From Cryptomeria japonica (lineage: Eukaryota > Streptophyta > Pinopsida > Cupressales > Cupressaceae): a DNA stretch of 64,000 nucleotides. This document shows positions 46,501-58,500 of this stretch, in pieces. Within the stretch, counting starts at the first letter, position 1. Every line of letters begins with the position of its first letter. The notes under the pieces were generated by a model, which saw only the letters and a list, made by a program, of their open reading frames with translations, was not told the origin of the DNA and made no database searches. The stretch is from NCBI RefSeq assembly GCF_030272615.1, contig NC_081414.1, positions 50,129,136 to 50,193,135 on the forward strand, read 5' to 3'. A program made the translations under genes and the position numbers.

Positions 46501-49500
46501 ATTTGGGCTTCAAGAAATCAGATAGGAAACTTGTTTGCTGGTTATGGCTGGGAGAGCTGTCTGCTAGGGAGGCCTACCCCTCTCTAGGTTGTTTTTGGGC
46601 TTAAAAAGGGCATATGAATGAGTTTTCAGCCTTGGCATAGAGCCCCCCATCAGCATCAGCAATTTTTGGTAGTTATATAGCAGATTCGAAAGAGATTTGG
46701 GCTTTTTCTGAGTGAGCAGCCTGTGTGTAAGGTCGCCCCTCATTGGGACTGCTTGAAAGTAAGGTATCATCATCTAGTTCTAGATTTTGAATGGTTACGT
46801 ATGCAAAAAACCTTGACAGCAGTTTGAAATCAGTTTGGAGACAGTTCACAGAAGATTAATAAGGTTTCTTGAGAGTTTATGACAAAATTCTGGGTGAGCT
46901 GCTTGCTGGTTGGGCCACACTTTTATAAAAGATTCTGGGTTTTGAAGACATCCATTTTGTGCCATTCCAAGGGGGTTCGGCTGCAATAGATACAAGCTTG
47001 GTTTTGAGCACATAGTCCCCATTTTCTTAATGGTTTGAGTGTTCAAGAAGCTGCTGCAGTCACTTGGTTGAGTGATGTGATTGGCTGCCTAATAAATTAG
47101 ATTTGAAGGGGCCCTTCCAAATCAACCCCTACTTCAAGATTCTAAGACATAGGCCAAAACGGGTATGTCCCTTTAGTTGTATTTATGAACCCAGAGTTGT
47201 TAAGGTGAAATCGGCAGTTGTTACAGTCTGATTTTATATCAGATTTGAAAGCTTTGTAATCAGATCTTGATAGTAGTAAGACAGTTTATTTAGAATTAAG
47301 TTATGATATCTCTTGATTGCAATTTAGGGGTTTTGTTGCTATTGTTGTTTATGTATTGGAAAGCACTCAAAAACATCAAACAAATAAACAACAAACCATT
47401 ATGCAACTTATGTTTAGCTCTGAAAGAACATAAAATATCGAAATATGGTATTATTAATCTAAAGTAAACAAGCAGGTTGCAGTTACAGTGTTCCACCTGG
47501 GGTGGGACATTACAAGATGACAGGAAAAATTGGAAATTGGCCAAAAGCTCACGAAACAATATTGCTAAAGAATGGGGACATTACAAACTTGGGGAGAGAT
47601 TCTAATCTTTGCATTGTGTTGCAGCTCTATAGTTAGTTTACAATGCCTATCATTATGTTTCAATAATATTGTTTATTCAATTATGTGTTAATTGTTTGTT
47701 GGCTTCAAGTAGTTATAAGCGTCGGGTAGTATAAGCATCAGCTAGTTGACAATTGTGTTCCTCGCAACAGTAGGGTCTTTTAAATAGATTGTGTATTGTG
47801 AAGGAAAGTAGGATCATATAGTTGGATCAACTCCTATTTGTGGTCTTCTTCGAATAATAATTTCATGTGCAAAGAAAGATATGTTTTACTTCTATATTTT
47901 TTATGCATAGTCATCTCTATTATTAATTCATGTATTCATTTTATCAAGTAGAGAAGTAACCATTTGGTGTCGTTGCCTGAAGAGAGATTGGTTCAGATAT
48001 AAGCGATTCATGCCCTTAGATCTCAATAAAGGCAAGAAAATGCCTCAAGGTGGTCAAGACCATGAGATTAGGCATTTATAAGGATCATCAGGCAAATGAA
48101 ATGAAGGACAAGAAACATTTAAGGAAAATACAACCATATGATTCCCAAGTCGAAGCCCCTCGCGAGAATGCAATTAAGTTGCAAAGTCAAGACAACTTTC
48201 TCTAAACAAGGGAAGTTGGGAGGTGAAGTCATGGTCCTTAATACAATTGTATTATAGTAGCCTTTGGGGCATTGAAAGGTTGTTAATCGAAGGAGAAGTT
48301 GAGACAATGGTGTATAAAAGAAAATTTGAAGGTGAAACAAGTGTGCAAAAGGCTGAAGCTAAGGGAAGAATTGAAGATTCCTACATGGCCGAGAGTGCGA
48401 GAGAAGCACCTAAACATTCAAATCAAAACTCCCTAGCAAGCAGATTCCAAGCGCTAGGTTTGCACCATAATAAAATGATGGTAAGCCTTAGTGATGAAAA
48501 GAAAAAGTTGCCCAATTTTAGAGGTAATCTATCAAAGAATCCTATTAGGCACTGTAAGACTTGCGAGACAATCTGAAGAGCAAATGGGTAAGATGATAAA
48601 GTGATTTGGCTACATATTTTCCAACCACCTTGCTCAGTGTAGTTTAACTAGTATACAAAAATTGATCAAGTCTCCTTAAATACATGGGAGATATTAAAGA
48701 AAGCCTTCAAAGAAGATTATAAATTGCTTCGTGATAATAATGAAATAGTAGCAAATATTTACAATACAAAACAAGGTAAGCATGAAAATGTTCAAGCTTA
48801 TAATTGTACCCTTAAAGAAGTACTGGTAAAATTGGAAACAGATACGGCTAATAGTCTAAAAGAGTGATGGTTCATTAGGTTTTCTTCCGTCGTTAAGAAA
48901 AAGGATAAAGGTTGTTTACCCTCTCGGGTGAATAACTTAAAGTACACAGATAACGCAGAATAATAATGCCATAGATATCAGATGCAATATATGAGATGTT
49001 ATTCCATTCCTAATTGTTCCCGGTCACAAGTTACATTCGGAAGTATATAAAAATACTGAGGGGGTGCGAGCGCCAACCGTCGCACCGCAACGACCACCCC
49101 TCGGTTGCCAACTAACCAAAACAATTACACATAATTAACTAGTCTTATGTTTGTGTACAATAATGCCGCTACCAAAGGTAGTATTGCCCTCATCGTATTT
49201 TGAAGCCTATAATTGGGCAATGGACATAGAAAGTTAAGATAAAATGTTGTTTTGCAATAAAGAAAAACAAAGAAAGATGGAAGTTTAGATGACAACAATG
49301 ACAATGAATCGGGAACAATACAAGCACTCTAGAGGGATATGCTTCGAATGATGAAAGAATTGAAGGTGGAGAAAGAAACCAACAAAAAACAATCAAAGAG
49401 TGCAAACTTGAAGGGCACACAAAAGGTGATTGTCCTAGAAAGATGTTTTGTGAGATGTACTATGTTATTGGTCATTCAATAAAGGACTGCCTATACAATT

Positions 49501-52500
49501 TCAAGAGTAGAAGTACACAAGTACTCTTTATGCAGGGAGAGTGATCCACTCCATCGAAACCACATAATGCATCTCTAGGTAGTTATCGAAATCAATGAGG
49601 GGGAAATCAAATACAAAACAATACCAAAGGATGTCCTATCATACAATAAAGATAATGTAGCAAATGTTGACACTTTGCAAGAGACTACCAAAACAAGCAA
49701 AACAAAGTAAAATTATTGTGCAAATGGTGTGGACCTGGAGACCGTGAAGCCATGGGATATCTAAAGCAAAAGGCTAGTATCAACCTAATTGATGTTGACA
49801 GGAAAAATGAAGTTCTAACCATCGCCTGTGCCCAAGCAAAGAAAGCTATGTACCCAAATCCACATGCACAAAAAGAAAGGCTTCGTGAAGCAAGGGCCAA
49901 AGTGGAGAATGTTATGGATTGCGAACACCGCCACTCAAATGCAAACACAAGTACGGTAACAAATCAATTACAATCTAGGAAAAATATTACATGGCAAGTA
50001 CTTCAAACTACCATACTAGTTAAAGTAGTAGATTTATTACAAAGTATTCTTGAACTTTGAAATGCTATTGTAGGAGAATGAGATGGTGCATGCTATGAAC
50101 TAATTGGAATCTAGTGAGAGTGAAGATCCAATAACTCAATCTCCATAATCGGGCAACCAAGTGATTGATTCAATTTTATTGACAGTTAAGACGATAAAGA
50201 AACCAATGGTGGTGAACATGGAGATCCTTGGAAGGATTCTCATGAATACAATTGTTGATGATGGCTCTGGCATGAACGTACTTTCGGAAGACACTTGAAG
50301 AAGTCTTGACAAGACTACCATTTCCCCTCCAACTTTTTAACTGGTGGGTGCAAATCAATAAGGTATTAAGGTACTTGGAATTTAAATGGACAAAAAGTAA
50401 TTATTGGAACCCAAGCATTTTTGTTGAACTTTGTGGTCATTTCATTAAGGAAAAAAGCATACTATGCATTATTGGGTTAGGGTTGGTTTGTAGTAGCCAG
50501 AGTCGATTAGAATTGGAAAATAAATAAATCTCAATTGAGAACAAGGGCTGGAAATATATAATTGATTTGAAGAATCAAGTAGTTAGTGAGGAAGCATCTT
50601 TCTCGGATTCATAAGACTTTGATTATGGATAAGAATGGACGGAGAATTTGGGTTCAATGGAACCAAACAACGAAGGAATTCTAGAGTTACGGTCATGTTC
50701 GGAGGATGAAACAAATTTTCCCTATTGCCTATTTCATTGACAAATGGAGGATTTTAATGTATTTTCATTGACTTGTAATTTTTTCTAAGCTACAACTCTT
50801 AGTGAAGAGCAATGGATGAAAGCATGCAAAATTATAGACTGTATATTGAAGAGTGCTAAGAGCAAAATATTTGACGTGAAGCATTGTAATATCTCTTTTT
50901 TTTTATGAATAAGTGTGTCAACATTCTATTAATTAGAAAATATAATACAAATTCAGCAAAAAAATGGGTGGATACTAGATCACAGCCCGAGAGTCAAAAA
51001 AGGCAAAGCCCGAAGTTTAGCAATACATAGTAATAAATTAAAATGTAAAAAATAAAAGTAAAATATAATATATTGAAAAATTAATTAAGTTAAATGAATG
51101 GTCAAAAGGCATGAAATGAAGACTAGTGACTCCCTCAAACATGAGATATGAAAGGGAGATTATTTCATTTGAGAAGGACATCTTGGTGGAAATGTTGTCA
51201 TTGATGTCAAAGGTGCGAAGATGAAGTTGTCATTGATGTCAAAGTGAATAGAGGAGATTGAGAAAATTGTCATTAACATCAAAGACATGGAAGATTGAAG
51301 GAGGAGTGTCACACGGGTATTATATGTGATGTGTGATCTTGCACATAATTATACGAGGAAAGTTCTTGGAGTTAGTTTTGCAAAGGAAAAGCAATCGAGA
51401 ATTAACATGAATATAAAGATAGCACTAGAAATTAAAAAGTGCAAAAATAGAAAAAGACAGAAAAAAAGAAGGCGGCCATTAATTTAAGAAAGGTTATTAA
51501 CAAAAGGTGATGACTTTCTAAAGAATCATATCTTTTCTTAGAGACGCCTCTCTTCATGAAGACATGAAGATATAAAATAAAATAAGAAATGTATGGAGAG
51601 TGTGTGATAAGGAATAAGAGATAAGTGAGGAATAAAACAAGTAAAATAAAATGACCATTCGTATGGTTATGCATTTTAAAGAGTTGCATCTTTTCATGAA
51701 GGCATGAAGATATGAAAGGGAGTAAGATTTTGTGAAAAGAGTGAGTTGTATATGAAAGAAAATATCATTCATACACCAGCCAATGTGGTGTGGAAGACAA
51801 GTAGATAATCAGATATTCACCAGCAGATTGTCGTAAAGAGAATATAGTAGAAGATTAGTCATAAAGAGCACATAATCAACACATATGCAAGCTTTAGCAA
51901 ATAAGGACACCAAGGAACAAAAGTTTAAGTGAAAACCCAAATGGGAAAAACCACAGCAATAAATGCTTATATCTGAATATCTTCTTTTACAATGATTGTA
52001 GGTACCAACCTACTAGAGGCACCAACCGCTAAGTATGAAGCACCAACTTCACAAAGATGAAGCACCAACTCCACCAAAAAGAGGCACCAACCTTAAATAC
52101 AGAATTTTGCTATAATTTTCTTCCACAAATCTGTCAAAACTTGGTCATAAATCTGCTATAAGATGATCACAATCTTCTTTTACCTCTTGTTGTCACTTCC
52201 TCATATATTCCTCCTCAAATCTGATATAATATTCTCATTGACAGCCCTCTTACAATCAGATGTATATAATGATTGTCTTTAAAGCACACATACACACTCC
52301 ACACACTTGCACTTCCTGCCACATCTACAAAATGATTTTGATCTCCCTTTATATCTTTCATATAACCTTTCATAGAAAGGTTGTGACTTTTCAATGTAAA
52401 GACAACCATTGATTGGTTATGACTTTCCTTTAATCGCTTTGACTTTTAATTAGAATTGTTTGCTTTCAAATCATAATCGGATCTCTTCACTTAATTCTCT

Positions 52501-55500
52501 AAACTGCTTCTTATGAGAAGAAACATTAAACAAATCACAGCTTTTGAGAGATGTTAGTCTCTATCATAAGTCACACGATTTGGTGCATCCTTTTAGTAAA
52601 CACAATCGCATCACTTTGAATAGTCATATTAACTACCAATCAGATCTCACCTCTCCATGTGTCACTGTTTTATTATAAGAAGCGCTTCTCTTAAAGAGTT
52701 AACCCCTTTCAGAAATCACACCTTTCCTTCTCTTAATAGTCAAACTCTGTATATTATGTATCCTTTGAATAATCAAAACAAACTATTAGTTTGCTGTCTA
52801 AAATTGCTTGACCAACTGAATCACACCATATGAGTCTTCTTTAGCACTTGCTTCATATTAGTGATCTTCTGCTGCATTAATATACAGATTGCTGCACCAT
52901 ATATTTAGACTATAATGATGAAGTTGCTGTCATAAACACTTTACTCAATCACCACTCCATTGTCTTTAAACTGAGGTTGCTGCTCTCTCATAATCAATGA
53001 CAGTGTTTATACCGTAGTGCTTGACATCAATGACAATCTTTCAACAAGTCAAAGGCAGATTTTGTGCGGGAGACCTAAGAGAAATTTTAGAGCATACTTT
53101 CAAGCATATTGGAGCAGATCTAAATCAGATTAAAGGGCAGATCTAAAGGAATTAAATCAGACCTTGTAAGCAGATCTGAGGAAGGTTAATAACTTATAAG
53201 CAGATGCTTGAAGGAGATTTAAATGTATATACCAGCAGTCTTGTGTGAAGAAGACATAAAAACAAGTCTACAGAAGATTCAAGGAGATTTATAAAGACAA
53301 AATAAAAAATAAAAAGCAAAAAGCTACATATATGAAGAGGTGTTTTATTTAGAAAAAGTTATATGAGATCATTGAAGATATAAAAGGCATTTGAGAAGTG
53401 ATGAAATAGGTGTGGAGAAAATTATAGAGTTAATTTGCAGATTGGATGAAGAGATTGTAAGAAATCCTATGGGAGATTTGCAATCAGATTTATGAAGTAT
53501 TTATGGCAGATGTGTGAAGAAGTATTTATGCAGATTTGTGAATAGGGTTTCATGCAAAGAAGAAGATTTTGGAGCAAAATTATGAAGCATAATGGAGAGA
53601 GTTTTATGAGAGGTGTGTGTTGGAGTAAATTATTTACTGATATTGCCTAAGTTTAACTTAGGCATCTCATATTCCTAGGTGTTAGGTAAGGTTTTATTAT
53701 TTACCTGCATTTAGTATTTTGTGCCAATAGCTGGCAGTTAGTTGTACCTACCCTCAGTTGTACCTACCCTCACATCTCATCAGTGCTCTCATAACCCCTC
53801 TTTGCTTTATAAGTAAAGCACTTGTAAATTACTATTCATTTCAATACAATTTCATCTTCTAGTGAAATATTTCTCTCTCCCATGAAGGTTATTTTGCAAG
53901 TTGCAGGTTCTAGAGTGGAGTCTATACTCCAACATGGTATCATTTGGAGAATGAACTAACGAGCCTTGATCCTAGACACTTTGATCGTATCTAGGACTTC
54001 TTTGTGGGCAACAATTCTGCCAAGTAGATAAATAATGTTTTGAATAGGAATAGTTGACAATGTAATGAATAATTGCCCCCGGGTAGTTGGTAGTTGCCGA
54101 CAGTTGGCACTCTTAATCAACCGCCGAGCAATATATATTTTTGGATTGTATTGGGAGATATGTTGTACACACATTGCATATTGGAAATAAAGGTATATCA
54201 TTCTGCCATGTGTTGATGTTACTTCCGATTACTGTGCTGATTATGTTTACTGTTACATTCTTGTTTACTCTGTATAGTTAAAGAACATTTCCATAGGGAG
54301 TAAACATTTTGGCGTTGTTGCCAGTTCAAACCTGAAGATCCGATAGTGCCTGAGAGTGGCAACAGGTAGGATGGCAAAATAATCGGCCGACCGTTTGAAC
54401 AACAAGTACTAGTAATAGAAAGTGACAGCGATGAAGAAACACTGGAAGATCGATTGATGCAAGACTTGGTAAACGTATAGGAAGTTTTGATCAATCAATA
54501 CGTGCGGAGGGAAGCTTGGGAGAGAGCTGTCCCTCAGAGCATGGTACGTGATGAACTCTCAATTAATCACATGGTCTTCGATCTTCTCAAGAGTATTCCA
54601 AGGCTGTTGGCACGAAATTATGTTTTCAAGAGTAGTGATGGTGTGAGAAAGGGTGTGACTGTTCTATATATATATATAGTAAAGATTATTCCAAGCAAAC
54701 AATGCATCAAGAAATCAAGCAACCTATCAATCAACAAAGATCGAACCAAGCAATTTATCAATCACCAAGGATCAAATCAACAAAGTAGACAACCAAGCCA
54801 TCAAATCATCATCAATCATCAATTCATCTTGGAATCAGCATATCAATTCAAGTATCAATCATACAAGAATTTCAATCAACTAAAAAATTCATTTCTTTCA
54901 AGTATCAATCTCAGAAATTCATTCAGCAATAAATAAAAATCAGAAATCATTCAATTATCAATCCATAAAAGCATCAAATCAGCAATAATCTAGCAAAAAC
55001 ATCAAGTAATTAGTTTGTAATTGAAGGTACTATCTTGCAAATAGGAAGGATGAAATCCCTTCCAAGTCCATGAGAATTGAAAGGACGAAAACCCTTTAAT
55101 GCTCATGCCGAGTTTGGACGAAAATTCAGATCTTGGTCAAGGAGAACGAAAAACCACCAAGTTGGGCTAAGAGTTGGAAGAACAAGAACCCTATCATGTT
55201 CATTGGCAGGCCAAGGACGAAACCCTTGGTATTGTCATTGTTGAGTTAGGACGAAAGCCTCCAATTCAACAAATTTGTAAATATTTTCAGAGAATTCACA
55301 ATTTGATTAATTTTGAGTATTGTGCTATGATTTATTGATCTGAATATAATCATAAATTCTTAATCTTTGATAAAACTATTATCAATTTTGAGTAAATACT
55401 ATTGTTTTAAGCCAAAATCTAGGAATATCCCAAAAAGGGACATTACAAGCATACAGATATTGGTCAAGCCAAATCAACTTCATAGAAAATTTACAGAAAA

Positions 55501-58500
55501 GAAAAGGAAAATTAGAAAATAAAGAAATGATGGAAAACTTAGCAATTAATAATATTTATATTAGAGGAAATAAACATTATTAATATAAACATTAATACTG
55601 ACTATAATTAGTGTCATCACACATTAATATTAATATTATTAATTGCTAATATAATTAACTAATGTTAATATTATTAATATTAATGTTTAACATTAATCTT
55701 TAAGGGTAGGAGTGGTTTCCTCTAAGAGCTCCAGTTTGCTAGGTCTTCCTCTAATATAAACATTATTAATTGCAGCTTAGAGAAGTAAGTGTTGAGATCC
55801 CAATAATCTCAACACTAGGATCAATGCGAGGAGATGACATGACTATAAATTATCAGAATTATTCATATGATAAGTGTTGATATCATAGGAAGATGTAGCT
55901 CATTTTCTTGGTCTGATAGTATAGTTGGCAGGTAGCAGTGGTTTCCTCTAAGAGCTCCAGTTTGCTAGGTAAATATAAACAGTAAGTCAATAATGTTTAT
56001 ATTAATAATAATGTTACAAAACACACCCAGATGTTACAAACATTAATAATATAAACATTAATAATGACTATAATTAGTTTGGTAAGAAGCAATAAGTTTG
56101 TTTTCATATAAACCTAGCAATTAATAATGTTTATATTAGCAATTAATTAATAATGTTTATAATGTTTATATTATTAAGAAGAAATAATGCTTGCTGGTAG
56201 CTGGTTTTTTAGGGTTGCTAGACGGTAAGTATAATTGCTTTTTGGCTAGGTAAGTTTATTTCTTCTAAGCTAAATTGTTGGTAAACAGTAAGTATAATTG
56301 CTTTATGGCTAGGTAAGTTTATTTTTTAAGTTAAATTGAAGGTTTTGGTTGGTTTTAGGTTTTTGAAGGGTGAAGATTTTATGCTTTGCAGGTAGGTGTC
56401 TTGACAAGAGGTGGGGTTAAGGCTTTGAGCGATGAATTGTGCACATTTTATATTTTCATAAATGGTTTTTGTTGTATTTGTGGTGACTATTTTGAGGTTT
56501 GCTGATTCTTTAGCTGTTTTCTGGAGGGCTGAAAGATTCAGCGAACGGGTGAAAGAGGATTTGCTTATAGGTGCTCCATAATGGCAAGATTCCTCTAAGA
56601 GCTCCAGTTTGCTAGGTCTTCCTCTAATATAAACATTATTAATTGCAGCTCAGAGAAGCAAGTGTTGAGATCACAATAATCTCAACACTAGGATCAATGC
56701 TAGGAGATGACATGACTATAAATTATCAGAATTATTCATATGATAAGTGTTGATATCATAGGAAGATGTAGCTCATTTTCTTGGTCTGATAGTATAGTTG
56801 GCAGGTAGCAGTGATTTCCTCTAAGAGCTCCAGTTTGCCAGCTAAATATAAACAGTAAGTTAATAATGTTTATATTAATAATAATGTTACAAAACACACC
56901 CAGATGTTACAAACATTATTAATATAAACATTAATAATGACTATAATTAGTGTGGTAAGACGCAATAAGGTTGTTTTCATATAAACCTAGCAATTAATAA
57001 TGTTTATATTAGCAATATAAACAGTAATATTATAGTCATTATTAATAATATTAATTAATAATAAATAATATTAGCAATGTTTATATTTACTGTTTATGTT
57101 TATGTTAAACCTTATTGGTGGTATTCAACATTATTAATGTTTATATTATTAATTATAAACATTATTAATTAATTGCTAATATAAACCTAGCAATTAATAA
57201 TGTTTATACAATGTATTCAACTTTAATAATGTTTATATTATTAATGTTTAGCAATTAATAATGTTTATATTAGCAATATAAACATTAATATTATAGTCAT
57301 TATTAATAATATTTATTACTAATAAATAATATTAGCAATGTTTATATTTACTGTTTATGTTTATGTTAAACCTTATTGGTGGTATTCAACATTATTAATG
57401 TTTATATTATTAATTATAAATATTACTAATTAATTGCTAATATAAACCTAACAATTAATAATGTTTATATAATGTATTCAACTTTAATAATGTTTATATT
57501 ATTAATGTTTAGCAATTAATAATGTTTATATTAGCAATATAAACAGTAATATTATAGTCATTATTAATAATATCAATTAATAATAAACAATATTAGCAAT
57601 GTTTATATTTACTGTTTCTGTTTATGTTAAACCTTATTGGTGGTATTCAACATTATTAATGTTTATATTATTAATTATAGACATTATTAATCAATTGCTA
57701 ATATAAACCTAGCAATTAATAATGTTTATATAATGTATTCAACTTTGAAAAGGGATGATGATATGAGATGTCAGTAAGGGTGATAGTAAATGATAATATA
57801 TATGCATGTATATATAAAGAGATTAGAGCTAGAAAACAGGAATATAAATGGATATATATATGGACAAATAAATAGAATATGTAATGTATACAAGAATATC
57901 AACACATAAACATTAATCCTGGAGTAATGTTTATATTAGAGGAAGACCTAGCAAACTGGAGCTCTTAGAGGAAACATGAATGAAATTATCAGATCCCAAT
58001 AATCTCAACACATGTAAAGCACATCAAATACAAGCCTTTTCAGTTTGCTAGGTCTTCCTCTGATATAAACATTATTAATTTGGGAATCAGGACAGTCATG
58101 GGCAAGGTAAAACAACTCTTCCACCAGGAATTCGTAACGCTCTTGATTTTCTTGTGTCTGAAGTAGAGAAGCAAGTGTTGCCGTGGCGTCTGCTGCTTTG
58201 TTGTCATTTCTTAGAATTTGCTCAAAAGTGATTTCTACAAAATACTTTTTGAAATCATATTCAGCAATTGAAAGAGAACATAATAAAAGGCTTGACTACA
58301 CAGTCCAACTGTATCACACAACAAGAAAAGAAATACATTGTATTACAGCCTTATCTTAGTTTGTCGCATATGACAAGCATTCTCTTATCTCAGTGTGTCA
58401 CATACAACAAGCATTCTCTCCCCCAATTCAACAACATCATAGCATATGATGTTGGCTGGCAAAGAGAGTAAAATACATTGTACGACAACTAACATCATAT

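Larger units (their letters stand above)
50885..55447. mobile_element. Nested block bounded by LTR-type ends and AGCAT duplication
   Basis: The left end is TGTAATATCTC, the right end AAAGGGACATTACA; AGCAT is at 50880-50884 and 55448-55452. The ends match the solo-LTR class, but 4.56 kb is too long for one, and the interior holds other elements: copia-LTR-like phrases with GTTGTCATTGATGTCAAA at 51195 and 51230, AGGCACCAACC at 52015-52095, the LTR at 53618 and a second PBS at 54310. It is best read as a former solo LTR expanded by later insertions. Confidence 0.55.

Noticed and set aside
54487-54936. 149-codon Asn/Gln/Ser-rich protein
   Set aside because: It crosses two element boundaries and a low-complexity ATCAA tract; no motif.
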